DNA of 64,000 nt, taken from NCBI GenBank assembly GCA_026874595.1, contig CM049317.1:37484401-37548400 (forward strand). The letters are read 5' to 3'. Origin of the DNA: Sipunculus nudus (Eukaryota > Annelida > Sipuncula > Golfingiida > Sipunculidae). Positions 36,297 through 48,205 of the stretch are shown here, piece by piece (position 1 is the first letter of the stretch; each line of letters begins with the position of its first letter). A program made the translations under genes and the position numbers. Under the pieces are notes generated by a model. The model did no database searches. It had not been told where the DNA came from and worked only from the letters and a program-made list of their open reading frames with translations.

Positions 36297-36690
36297 AATC
36301 CTGGCTAAGAGATAGAGCACAGGACTCAAAGCCAGGGGCTTGTGAGTTCCAATCTCTGCCGAGGCGGTGAGATTTTCCACGGTGGGCGCATAACCAGGGT
36401 AAGCGCTATGCAGGCTTAATAGGAAGGCCGTACCCAACGGGCGAGTTTCACTAAAAAGTGCGCCTTTCGGGGGGTCCTAGGTGGTTTGGCCCAGTAATGG
36501 GAACAATTACACTTCCATTGCAGATATAACCGGGACTGGTTGACATCAGCATATAAAATGACAGGAAGCATGTGATACTGCTCTGTCACGAAGTCCGAAG
36601 CCGGAATGTAATTCTGCAGATATAAATATACTTAGTGACGCTAGCATTAAAAAAATGGAGTCGGTTACATCCAAAAACAAAATATAAAAA
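36297..36690 (+). mobile_element. tRNA-derived SINE, copy 2
   Basis: The head CTGGCTAAGAGATAGAGC (A-box) and GTGAGTTCCAATCTC (B-box) are closer to a tRNA than in copy 1. Body and tail match copy 1 and end ATGGAGTCGGTTACATCCAA plus an A-rich tail. It is the paralogue of copy 3, so this insertion predates duplication of B. Confidence 0.78.
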
Positions 36691-37851
36691 AAAAGCATAT
36701 GAAAGGGTCGATCAGGTTCATTAGTGTGCGCCCGGCATTATGATTAGCTTCAAGAGCTTGCTTCCAACAGTCATAGCAATATGGATAGAAAGTGTATGAA
36801 GTGTCTTTACAAGTTCTTACGATTATAGTGCATTTTACTCGTTTTCTTACATACATTACCCATGGAATGTATTACATAATTTTATATACGACTATGTTGT
36901 TCACACAAAAAGTGAATTTTACCTATTGCAGCGATTTAAGTATTGTTGCATATCATGACTTACTTACTTGTCATGTATATAATATTTATGTACATGTATC
37001 TTTGGTGATTCATATATTGTGTAACATATGCATACTGTGTATTTTATAATCTTTGTACCAAATATTATTATATCATATTTTAAGGTTACAGGTTACAGGG
37101 CCCTGTGGAAGAACAGACTATATTACGGAACAGGCTACCCTGTCTTAAAAAAATAAAAATATAAATACCCATATCTTATGCCCGCCAGCTTATCGACATC
37201 TACTTACACACGACGTACATTATCTTCCAATTATATTAAATCGCTAAACCGCTAATAATTATCTCAAAACCACAAATATGTCTTCAGAACTCCAGGAGAG
37301 TCAGCTGTTGGGAATTACCACTATGGGATGATGTCTGAAATTAGAAATGTGACGTTCGTTCATTTCTTGTTTGTATAAAACCCAGTATTGATGCGTGTTG
37401 TCAACCCCATTCATTATGGAATGACCTGGCAAAGTACTGACAACTGATATTCCGTGTTTCCTAGGTTTCTTCACTTTCATTAGCTCAAAGACTTAATCCA
37501 TGATGGAGTCACACAATATTATATTGATTTGCTGTAGTATGTATAATCAGGGACGTCAATACGGGGTGATAAAGGTAGATTTCGCTCACATTTTGAAAGC
37601 GGTGATGGTCAACTTAATCATCTTCCTCGCTTTTCAGAGAGTAATAAATATATATTTTGAAAATGAAATATATTAACAATTAGAATTATATAGACTTCGG
37701 TTCCATTTCTGAGTTTACTATGAAATATTATATATCTAAACCTTGTTTAGAATTAACCTATAATGGAAACATATATACCTTCTTTTATAAAATCTAATAT
37801 TTAATTATTATATATTTGAAATGTGTCACAGAAAAAAATAAAATATGTTTA

Positions 37852-37852
<1 letters not shown>

Positions 37853-37885
<33 letters not shown>

Positions 37886-37908
37886 TGGTTAAAAAAAGTT
37901 TGAGTCAA

Positions 37909-37939
<31 letters not shown>

Positions 37940-37940
37940 A
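37853..37940. repeat. (TA)15, poly-C run and (CA)8
   Basis: TA array 37,853-37,882, C-run 37,909-37,925, CA array to 37,940. B' has the same TA array expanded and split by a foldback element (56,963-57,632) and a shorter C-run (57,690s). Confidence 0.9.
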
Positions 37941-38693
37941 CCCTTGAAGATAAATTGACTGACTGACTGAAGATTTTAAGCATTTTCGAGCAGCTACAGG
38001 TTGCAGTAGTCAAGACTCCAGCTATGCGCGCTCCTTACGCGTAATTCTGAGATTTAGATAGAGCATAAAAACGTGATGCCACAAAGCCAACCAGGATGCC
38101 GCGAGAGGCCGCCACCAGTCTACCCAGTAAAGTCACAGTACCCACACCCATAATGCCCCGAGAGGGCCACGCACCGGCACCGGCACCGGCACCAACAGCA
38201 GGGACCAGCCAATCCAGAGGGCTGAACTCGATCTCAAAAGCCACCAACTAAATTGACGCCACTGCATATACTCCATGGCCTAATAGGAGAATGTTCCTCA
38301 AATTTCCAGCAAATTGTGTATACATATTCCTGATTGCTGTAACAATGTAATACGTAAATGTATCTGTGTGAAAGATATAATGTACATGTAATGATGATAG
38401 AAGTAACCAAAAGTTAACGCTTAGCTTCTTATGCCGACACAAGATGGCAGGACAGTTCAGTGGTTAAGCTATATACTTTGAAGAATTTTGAAAAAAATAA
38501 AATAAAAAGCTTGAAATTTGACATGTTAGTTATCCAGACCATACTCAATAGTTTAAGATACAGCGCTAAGCGGAATTCCCTGTGTCTTGGTCAAGAACAA
38601 AAGAGAAGTATGTCAAATACCTTGAAACTCATGTGTCATGGGAAGTGACAGTGGCGCAATGTGACGTCACAGACCCCCAGAGTAGTCTCGTTA

Positions 38694-38746
38694 GCATGAT
38701 TCCCAGCCTGCCTGAGCGTGGCGCAAGGAAGGCTGGGAACCATGCT
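38694..38746. repeat. 53-bp hairpin insertion present in B but not B'
   Basis: AGCATGATTCCCAGCCT and AGGCTGGGAACCATGCT form a 17-bp stem with one bulge or mismatch. The paralogous site at 58,335-58,350 lacks it and reads straight through, so it is a small insertion in B or an excision in B'. Confidence 0.6.
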
Positions 38747-39821
38747 ATCGTCTCGTCTGCTGTCTACATGCCCTCAGTTTACGCAGATTTAGACAAATTG
38801 GTACAAATCAATAAACGCCACGGACATGATACTCTGGATACTCGGTTCCATTCGGAGACGAGTTCGGCCAGAAGGTAGGTATAACATATTATCCCAGGTA
38901 CCACACATTGTATCACCCCTATGCTCATTGACTTTGGCAAAAAATGTTTAGGACACGATCACGTTGCACAGTGAGATATCAGTGAGATAAAGAGAAAGAT
39001 GTTAACAAAAGAAAAACTTTCAAAATGTTTTTTTTTAATTGTTTCAAGTCACAGCAATCACCCCATCCCATAGTTCACTAGCATATATAAGATCAGATAA
39101 GCCTTTATTAGTCATGTAAGTATAACATTGTGGTTGCAAGCATTTACAGCACAGGTATTTGTACATGTAACTAAGAAAGGACAAAGGAAATATATATCTA
39201 TACATACACACTCGTAAAAGCAAATCACAAACATTTTACAAATAAAAGTGAATCCATCCTACACCTAAAACATGAATCAATAAATGAATCTTTCATATGC
39301 TATCACTGTAGCTTTCCCATTTTAAGAAGTCTGATACTTTATGGTCCAAAAGTGTTTCTACATCTTGCTGTTCGGCACCGTATGGCTTTTAGCCTTTTTC
39401 TCGACCTTGGTGCGTTATATAAGCTTAAAAGCGCATGTGGCCATGACAGTCTTTGTTTCCCGTGTAACATTGGAACAGCAGAGCTCATTAAACAGTTTAA
39501 CATTCCCTAGGCCCAACTTTTTACTCAAGGAAACAATTCTTTCAAGTTTATTTTTTGACTGAACACTGCAGTTTCATAACCAGGGTAACCAGCCTGCAAA
39601 ACAAAATGTAAGTACAGACTGTATTACTGACAGGTGGAAAAGTTCCATTATTTTTGTGTCATCATGTGAAGTTTTCTCAAGAAGAATAGTCTTATGCTAG
39701 CCTTTTAGTAAATTTTTGGCCACATTAGTTTCGTAAGTGAATTTGTCATCAATCATATTACTCAGATATATGTATTCTCTTACTTTTTCTACCATCTGTT
39801 TTAATAAGTCTTAATAAGTAG

Positions 39822-39912
39822 CACCAGCAGCAAACCTTTTAGATCACTAGATATTTCTGCGACCAAGCCATCGGCTCCTGTTGCTTTCCTAATTTCATTT
39901 TATTTACCACTT
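39822..39912 (-). pseudogene. LINE scrap: linker between endonuclease and RT
   Basis: The minus strand reads NEIRKATGADGLVAEI and then LKGLLLVL, a phrase typical of the segment just before the RT domain in APE-type LINEs. The paralogue at 59,405-59,492 keeps GKLNEIRKATGADG. The surroundings are too decayed to assign a clade or to join it to other fragments. Confidence 0.4.
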
Positions 39913-39980
39913 TTGAATATCTAAAGAGGTTATTTCTCTTTTAAGCTCGTTGTCTTATGAGTTTTCATTTTTACCAGTTT

Positions 39981-39983
<3 letters not shown>

Positions 39984-40031
<48 letters not shown>
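39984..40031. repeat. (TA)24 microsatellite
   Basis: Pure array; paralogue at 59,570-59,612. Confidence 0.95.
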
Positions 40032-40034
<3 letters not shown>

Positions 40035-40987
40035 ATTCTATAATGCTATATTCAAAGTCATACTCCGAATGTCTTTTATTGCAAATAAGCTTTAAAAATA
40101 TGTGTTTCATTCTTTTTTTAATAATTTACACCAGTATTTCCTCTAAGATGTTTCATTTTGCAGAACATACATTGACACCTCATCAACTGATCAGTAGTTT
40201 TCCTCCTTGTATTTTTGTTTATTTGCACACGTTTTTGAAAGCTCTTTTCTTCTCTCTATAAACACTCAGGTCTGCTGGTTAATTTGTAAAGCCATATTAC
40301 TCAATTGTTTATACTTCTCCTGTTTTGCAATCACCATTTTAGTTGCCTTCTTGGTTTCATTCTCCCATTAGTTATGTAGGGTAGTTTTTGATAGCAACAT
40401 ATTGCTACAGCAACATCATTTTATTTATCTCCATCATTAGGGTCATGGTACACATAAGGCGGGTATCGGCTTTTTTACCTGATGTGGCCAAAAATACCTC
40501 AAACAGGCAAGGCAAATCATATTACTTCTGGTTATCTTCGTTTGAGATATGAGCGCAGATTCACTGCAAAAAGCCAATTCAAGGAACTGTGTTAGAAACA
40601 AGATCGAAATTCCTAACTAAATACTTTTCCACGAGATATCTGAAAGCATAATTTTTATTTAATTATTATTTGAATGAGGATGGGCCATAGGTCAAGTGAC
40701 AAGCCGCTCAGTCTCTGTTACTCATCAAATATACCGCTCATCAAGGAGAGTTTCTTACCCGTATAAGAAGAAATAAGATGCGTTCATCTTTACCGGTTAC
40801 TCTTTCTTTTATGAAATGCAAAAGCATTCTGAAATAAATTCCACAGAGCTATAATATTTTAAGGCCATCAAGTTGTATCTCTGGTTTTGTAAAATTTGTA
40901 ATATATATCAAAAACCGATTGCTTAGAAACTTCTTCATGTTAAATGGTTTTATTATTGGCTTGTTCAACCGATGTCATGATAACATA

Positions 40988-41037
<50 letters not shown>

Positions 41038-41050
41038 GTATATATATATA
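40988..41050. repeat. (TA)n with TATGTA interruptions at the right end of block B
   Basis: Three TA runs separated by TATGTA. Similarity to B' ends next to it, so it sits close to a duplication breakpoint. Confidence 0.9.
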
Positions 41051-41851
41051 ACATATTTTGTTAAGCGATTCCGCTTCAAATATCACAATCAAACCGAAAG
41101 AAAAGAATCACTAAGCAATGTGGGGCTAAAACTAATGACTCTGAGATTAAAGGGTCCATATCTCACACAAAGCATTTTGAATACACAAGTAAAATGGTGT
41201 TTTCTCTTTGAAATATAATACTACCTGCCATAATATTACCCTGAAACCGTTGTCTAAGGAGTGTTAACAAAGTGGACCGGGCGTGATCACTGGCGCCATC
41301 ATAAGCATAGCGCGAACGCCACCTGTTGTTCGTTTTCTTTTCAAGCTTACAACAGGCGTTTCACGACCAACAAGTTCATATTTGAGCAAGAGCACCTGTC
41401 AATTAGAAGAAACCTTGACTATGTTGCTCCCTAAAATGTTATGTATAATTCCGCCGGGGGAAACATCGCGTGTTGCGGTGGCTCAGGGACTTGATACACG
41501 GGATCACACTATGCTGCGCATGTCATTTAAGCTGAGAACACTGGACCTGTTACGATAGGTTCTACAATGTATTTTCACTGGGTCCATGGAAGTAATGTCC
41601 ATCCAGCAGAGTTATATCAGAGGACATGAAGGTCCATGTATGGACTAGTTTAGAATACTCCTTGTTTAGGATGTGTTGTGCATGCGCAATATCGGACCTC
41701 GTTAAGGTTAAAAAAACTGAGATCATGTTTAAGCTCGAGAGATAAATGGAGTCAATGTTAAGAGTTACCCTTAAATCCTATATTTAGAGACTTTTTAGAG
41801 ACGAGAGTTATAAAGGTGGGTAAAATTAAGAAAAATGATAATTCACCTGCA
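41051..41851. other. Unique spacer between B and B'; one unassigned 91-codon frame
   Basis: It has no counterpart elsewhere in the window. An open frame at 41,283-41,558 (plus, 91 codons) is less AT-rich than its surroundings but has no motif I recognise, no obvious splice context and no paralogue here. I make no functional call. Confidence 0.4.
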
Positions 41852-42106
41852 ACAACAACAGAGACAAAATATAGTTGAAGTGGCTTGCTGGCACGACCAA
41901 CAGTAGGAGGCGAATGCCGTCTCCACGACAAGATTTCCCGCTATTACCTGCTTTATTGTTATGTAACACAAGACCAAATCTGAAGGGGAATGTCTGGCCT
42001 GGAAAAAGCGAAAAAAAATAAGGCAAATCCCTGAGTGAGAACTCAGAAACGAACCTGACGAGTTTAAGATCCACAAACCAGACGAGTTTAAGATCGACTC
42101 GTTACA
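41852..42106. repeat. Truncated solo LTR at the left edge of B'
   Basis: Matches 30,609-30,854 and ends GACTCGTTACA followed by ATAAATTAG, a decayed form of the ATCAATAAG flank in B. The first 95 bp or so of the LTR are missing. Confidence 0.75.
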
Positions 42107-44362
42107 ATAAATTAGAAATGGTTCTCCCAAACGTTTGTTTCTTTCGAAAAGCTAATTTTATGATTTATTTTAAAATATTTGTCCTCGCCCGCAGAACAAT
42201 ATTTTATATAGAGTGCTCGTAAGCCTCACTAGGAGGCTAACTACGTAGGCTAGGAAACAGCTGATACTTACTATTTGTGATCTTACTGCCTCGAGAAGGG
42301 TTTCTACATATATCTTCTCTCGATATAGTTGTTTCCAACGGAGTCCGGGAGACGACATAGTGAAAAATCTATATAATTAATACGGAGTTTGTTTTTTTTT
42401 TTCTAGACCATGGTTTATCTGCTTCCGTTTTGACTCTCAAAATTCGGCAGATCGGTTGTGTGCTCTTTTAGGACAAGTTTGTTTTATTTTTCGAGATTAT
42501 GCCTTTTTTAAGCTGAATAATTAATAATTTCCCCATTAGGTGCCCCTATTTCTTTTGTGTTTGCAAGGTCCTCCACGCCTGTGACGCTTTTTCAAGAGGC
42601 GCCTCGGGGATTTTCACTGGCCTGTAAAGACCCTGGCCAGAGCGCATGTCCTGCTCAAAAGGCATTTCCGTGCAATACGCGGTCACACCGGTCCACTTTA
42701 ATCCCCATCGATCCCCTATATCCATTGTTACGCCTCTAAAGGAATTTTCGCTCTCAAAAGGAAGGAAAGGTTTTAATCCAAAGACAACATGGCTCCGCTT
42801 TCAATGCGAGGGCCTTTCAGTCTGGTCACCACTGGGCACTGAGTCCAGTGATGTGACCACCGTTTGACAATTTTTTATGGGTTACAGGTATGTTGAATTT
42901 TATACATTCAAACATATCTTTACATGATAAACATGGTTTAGTTTTTTTTTTCAAAAAGAAGCCCCACAGCTTAATTATCATTCGGGTCGGGGTACACATA
43001 TATTTGTTAAGATCCGTTTGTCTGTAGGGACGGTGAAACATGAACAAATACCACAAGTACATCTTTAAATTTATAACAAACTAGAATATGTAGTCAAGGC
43101 GTACAGACCCCCATCAGATTGAGAATCTCCTTAAATATCAGTCATGTGTTCACGTGTATGCGTTTCATTTGTGAACACTGTCATGCTTCACTAACACGAG
43201 ATCACCTTGCGAGTGGCAAAATAAATAAATACGAATGGGTGGCTTCCACACGGGGACAAAGGCATGGTCCTTTGTCATAATTGTTTACAAGAAAATATAC
43301 ATTGTAGTGATTCTAATTACCCCCGAAATGAAATGGACTATTGATATGTCTTAACCCTAAGCCTCTACAAATGTTCAGCAAAACATTTTTCGCCTGTCAG
43401 CTTTTTTTTCAGGAGGCGACCTTTAATCCTCACTGAACCCCATTTCCATTGTATCGCCTGTTAAGGAATTTTACTCTGTCAAAAGGAAGTAAAGATTTAA
43501 AATTATTCCTTTGTGGAATTGTGATTATGGCACATAAGAAAAAAATATATAATGGTGATTCCAATTACCTCAAAAAATGTAATGGATTACGGATGCAGTG
43601 TTACTCTACCCCTCTACAAAATTTCAGCAAAATCTGCATATTGCATTTTGCGTTAATTCGCTGAAAGACAATGCAACGAACTAAAGCTGAAGCGGTTTCT
43701 TTGCTTAATGCTTTTTTCGAAATATCAACCTGCTTTCCTTTTTTTCAGGGGGGTTGTCAATTTTGCATCAGACCTGTTTACCAAGACAATTTACAGCACT
43801 TTAACCAAAGATTTAATACTGTCGGAATATATTTTTCTCGGCCTATTTTTTCACATAGGCAGCTATACGTTTAGCGTACTAGAGACTTTAACGACATTTG
43901 CATGTGTATACAAATATCGCATGTGTCTGTTAACATGCCTTAGACTATACCCACAACTGACTAAACTGAATAAACATCATGTTTTACGATGTCGCCTGAG
44001 CTTCAACTAATACAAAGCATTTTTCATATAATTTAACGGTAGAATGCTTCTGTATACAATCGTTATATCTACGAAATTTTCCAAGCAATGAATCTGTCAG
44101 ACCTATGTTGTTTATCGGGAAAAAATGATTTTTTGTGTGTTTTCTGGAATAGAATAATTTTTCTTTCTATGCTGATATTTTGGGGGAGGGTGTTCTTGGA
44201 GAATGATAGCATAAGTAATATATATAGCATATAAGTAAAACACATGACAAAAGTTCCTGCAAAAACCTAAGGATTAAAATATGCGTCGTTTCGCTCCTAT
44301 CAGCTCATTACCAAAATATGCAACAGAGAGAGCCGTGGATTTTCCACGGGAGCAGCTAGTAT

Positions 44363-45625
44363 TTATTAATTCGTGTGCGCGAATTACTAATCTGTGCGCA
44401 CGAATCAGTGGCCAATGAGAACAGCTTTCTTAAGTTGCTGGCTCAGTGCTCATTGGCTACTTATTCGTGAGCACGAGTTAATAACCCGTGCGCACGAATT
44501 ACTAGCCAATGTGAAGCTAGTACACATCGACTCAGTCTCGGCACAGGCTGGCAGATTCTGAGGGCACATACGGTTGTCCAAATGGAGCCCAACGACTTCC
44601 GATATTTCCGTGACTTTCTGACTTGATCAATTTGGAACTCTGTAGTGATTGAAAATAGATAGGGATATAAGCTATACATAAAGAATATAAATATAAAACT
44701 CATAGACCCATATACTCAGTGTTGTGCATGGTGGAAAATTTCTAAGGCTTATTTGGTAAAAAACAACAACCTACATTATCAACGTGGGAGCATAATGGGA
44801 ACATAATTGTATAGACAAAGCCGACCAGGCTGAAATTTTCAACATTTATTTTGCTTCACAAAGTCACTACAGTTACAGTTCTCAACCGCAATTTGATGAT
44901 GATGCTACATTGCAAATTACACATAAACTAGGTGGAATGAGCTTCACAGAAACTGAAGCATCTCATATTATATTTGGGAGTCACCTTTACTGATTCGCTT
45001 TCCTGACAGGAACACAAAAACATAATATGTTTGAAAGCCAATAAGCGTTTGGAAATTTTTTATTATTATAAATTCCATTTCTCTATGAAAGTTTTAGATC
45101 TTATTTAAAAATCATTAATACGGCAAGTGCTATAGTGTGATGATTTAATTTTCAACAATTGTTCTGCCAGACAGTCTACCAGCTGGAGAGTATACATACA
45201 GTAAGCAGGTTAAACATGTACTGGAGCGCTATCGACTACCAGCACTGTAGCTATTTTAAAAGAGATATGATGGTCAAGTACAAAAATGAGAAGAGAGCTG
45301 GCTATACTATCCACATTTTATGAAACTCAAACTCTGTCTCATGCTCAGCCCTACATGTCCGCGCAAATCGCATTTGCTATGGATACCGAGGTTCAAACGG
45401 AAAGACAGTCGCTTTTCTATCCTTCAAATTTTCTTTTCTTTCCTTTCAATAGCCTGAAAACTTTGGAACAGCTTCCAATAATTCAGTCTACTTCAATAGA
45501 TTCTTTTAAGAAAAATGTTCGTGACTATTTAAACCCTGCCTCTCACGGATTAGTAATTCGTGTGCACGGATTAGTAATTTGTGCGCACGGAGTAGTAATT
45601 CGTGCGCACGAATTAATAAATATTT
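44363..45625. mobile_element. Inverted-repeat element with palindromic TTCGTGCGCACGAA arrays at both ends
   Basis: The left end TATTTATTAATTCGTGTGCG and the right end (complement of CGCACGAATTAATAAATA) are inverted repeats. At each end the unit TTCGTGCGCACGAATTACTAA is repeated two to four times with variation (44,368-44,405, 44,461-44,505; 45,545-45,620), and each unit is itself a near-perfect palindrome. Block B lacks it at the equivalent site (32,812). It has no transposase. The target duplication is uncertain because the flanks are AT-rich. Confidence 0.6.
45425..45536 (+). pseudogene. LINE scrap: C-terminal end of ORF2
   Basis: The frame reads FPFNSLKTLEQLP followed by QSTSIDSFKKNVRDYL. 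This matches the common C-terminal signature of non-LTR ORF2 proteins (a W-N-x-L-P-like block then S-x-x-x-FK). It lies inside the palindrome-array element. There is no RT upstream in the same frame. Confidence 0.4.
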
Positions 45626-45649
45626 TGCACCATGTCGTCTCCCGGGGTC

Positions 45650-45765
45650 CGTAGTTTACGATGCGTAATGTTTCGTCTACGTTTTCACCAAGCGAGGTGT
45701 TTGCTGAAGAGTCGAATGGTGACCACTCGTTCAGTATTTCATGAAACTCGCCCACAAGTGCCCTT
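45650..45765 (+). repeat. Displaced 110-bp piece of block B
   Basis: GTTTACGATGCGTAATGTTTCGT and what follows match 31,095-31,205 in B. At the expected site in B' (42,338-42,515) this piece is replaced by other sequence. Its left flank (ATGTCGTCTCCCGG) is the reverse complement of 42,346-42,365. This indicates a local rearrangement in B'. Confidence 0.55.
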
Positions 45766-46404
45766 GTACTGACAGACGGCCACGCCATGGTCTCACTGAG
45801 CCGCTCTGAGCTTACGGTTCACTGCCCTAATGCCTATTACAATAGTCTTTCCTTTTACACAATTTGCTGACCGTTACTTTTTACTGATTACAGGGGCACA
45901 GTGACTTCCTTGGGCTTTATATGGAAATATACTAGAATTCATAGTTCCTGAACAGTTTTTACTATAAGTATCATCTGATCGTCCGTGCTTATTCTGTGAT
46001 AATTATGAGACTTTCCAGGTTAGAGGCACATTTGCGATAGGTCTTTAAGACACGTCCTCACCTCGCCACGCATGTGCTTCTTCAGTATGGTATTGATAAT
46101 GGGAGTTACACTAAATGATCAAAACAAAACACTGATCATTCCCATGCATTTCCTGTAATATGTCTATGTTATTGTCCACGTATAAAATGTAAACCCAAAA
46201 ATTGAAAAATAAAAGTCTGGCATAGCCCTTAAAGTGTACCTGTTCAAAGATTCTGAGAGTGGCTTGTCCCAGAGTTAGTTTGTAGTACAGTATGATATAA
46301 CTAAGGATGCACTGGGTAACTTAATTGGTAGAATATTAGAAAGATTTAAATGACAGGACCAATGCTTGTGGGTTATGTCAATCGATATATGTTATAACAC
46401 CCAC

Positions 46405-46441
46405 ACATATATATGTATATACATATGTGAATATATGTATG

Positions 46442-46482
<41 letters not shown>
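46405..46482. repeat. TA-rich array at the solo LTR insertion site
   Basis: Alternating TA with a few TATG units, directly abutting the LTR; TA resumes on the other side (47,263-47,271). Confidence 0.9.
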
Positions 46483-46486
<4 letters not shown>

Positions 46487-47262
46487 ACGGAACCTAATAT
46501 AAACAGATCACCTATGCGTGATGAAAACAAATTGTGTAATTGAGATAAAAACAAATCAGATTCTGTAACACTAGGCAGCGTGAAATGTCTAGGGAAATGA
46601 ATAAAGAAGTCAGTGGTTTTTTTGTTAACAAATAACTATAATTTATTCTTGAAACAGCCCTAACATTACAATACACTCAATCAATACAATTATACAGTAA
46701 AACAGCGGTATAGCAACAAGTCAATACAATCACATAGAAAATAATGTGTACAGTACCTGGATACCAACACCATCACAGCGATAAGTCCTTTAGATGTAAA
46801 CTCTCGGAGAATGACAGTCCAGTGGAAAGTTCTTGCAACAACCCAGAAAGTAAACTGAAGTCCAAATGCATAAAATCCAGGAGAAAGTCTTTGAAAATGT
46901 ATCTGACACGCTTCTGCGTCCGCTGGAATCTTCTCTGTTCTCTGCCCTGCTCCCTGCTTAAACACAGCCCTTATATACCTTCACACCTCAAGCCGAGAAT
47001 TTTCCACTTCTCGAACAGTCTATAAGATCTTGGAAAATCACAGTAAACACGCGCTTCAGGAATTCTCTAGAAAAACAGCGCCGTGTATCTCTACACACCA
47101 GGCTCATCACGTGACCCACGACCAGGCGTGAAAGCTCTAGGCTCACATGACAACGAGAGTTCAACCAGTACGGATTAAACATAGAATGTAATACGCGGCC
47201 AGACACGAGCGCCACAACAGGAGTTACGCCCATGTCACATAATAAAAAGAGCACCTGTAACA
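46483..47262 (-). mobile_element. Solo LTR (same family as 8,670-9,433), 780 bp
   Basis: Minus-strand ends are TGTTACAGGTGC and TTCCGTAACA. TATATAAG (minus) lies near 46,971-46,978 and AATAAA (minus) at 46,642-46,647. ATAT flanks both sides (46,479-46,482 and 47,263-47,266), consistent with a 4-bp target duplication. There is no internal sequence, so it is a product of LTR-LTR recombination. Confidence 0.85.
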
Positions 47263-47495
47263 ATATATATATTCAAACAATTTTTTCTTAATAACCCTTA
47301 TGTTTAAAAGAGGGCGAAAGTACATGCATCAAATTAATGAAGAATTAGTTTTAACAGGAGCAACTTTAGTAATATTTCAAGGTAGGTGGCATCACTGAAT
47401 ATGGCAGCTATTACTTCCATATATTGGGTACCTCCGTAAAGTGGGTAGTTTGGCCCAGTCCAAAGGGTGCCAACATTATTATAGAGGTTCGACTG

Positions 47496-48205
47496 TATAT
47501 TTAAACAACGTTTTTATACAATGAAGTAGACTGGCAGAGAGATTGGTTTTATAAGTTACTGAATATCAGGAAGAAATTAAGTTATAACCATTTCTTTAAC
47601 ATCATTTCGTTCATTGACTATATGTATAATACAGGATCACCTGCTATCCTGGAAATTAGCATAAATCTGGAAAAGGATATTTCCTTTTCCCAGTCATGGA
47701 AATTAAAGAAAAAAATGTCTCCGATCAATGAAAAGTCATTTGGGGATCCGAGAGGCCCAGAAGAAGACCTGGTCAGTTAATTTATTAAATTATGTTCAAG
47801 TCAAAACAATGTATCTATGGGAGATTTTATACCGTGGCGAAGTATCCTTGAATTTTATGAATATATTGGGGAAGATTGGAGAAATTTTGTTTTAATTAAA
47901 TCGTTTGAACCCTAATACTAGTTTCTTTTGTGTAGTGTACCGGATTTAACAGCCGCCCCGAAATTCCTCCTTTCAGTATCCTCCTCTGTGCTGAAGCCGT
48001 TGGAATTACTTAACCACCAATACCAAATATGTGATTTGTTGGGACCATAGCTTTCATAAAGATGTGTCATTTTTTAATATGGATTGAAATCTTTTACAGA
48101 TCCAGCACTGATGATAATATTTCCGTATAACATTAACACTGCAAGTATTCTTCTTGTATTCAGACTGATTTACCATGCAATAATTCTTCAGGACATGCAG
48201 TTACC
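47496..48205. other. Non-coding remainder of the B' insertion
   Basis: Unique within the window; no gene or repeat signature seen. Confidence 0.4.

Larger units (their letters stand above)
30609..40985 (+). repeat. Segmental duplication block B
   Basis: Collinear, same orientation, with 41,852-60,847 (B'). Anchors: 30,609/41,858 (CAACAGAGACAA), 31,930/43,500, 32,836/48,211 (AAAAATGAGCTGATTTAGAG), 34,732/50,130, 36,297/51,757 (SINE), 37,180/56,290, 38,520/58,180, 39,984/59,570 (TA array), 40,870/60,770. By eye the identity is roughly nine bases in ten. No host gene is recognised. B contains a solo LTR, a SINE, a GGACTC cluster and LINE scraps. Confidence 0.9.
46107..47495. mobile_element. Partial second copy of the TIR element at 52,147-56,110, split by a solo LTR
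   Basis: 46,107-46,400 matches 52,790-53,040 and 47,275-47,495 matches 55,890-56,110, including the terminal inverted repeat (minus strand CAGTCGAACCTCTATAATAA) next to TA. The segment corresponding to 53,050-55,860, which carries the transposase-like gene, is absent, and the left end is not recognisable. A TA array joins the two halves and holds the solo LTR at 46,483. Confidence 0.65.

Noticed and set aside
41283-41558. 91-codon frame as a host gene
   Set aside because: No recognised motif, splice context or paralogue; left as an unassigned frame only.
42557-42867. Overlapping plus-strand frames in block B'
   Set aside because: The paralogous region of block B does not conserve the frames, so coding is unlikely.
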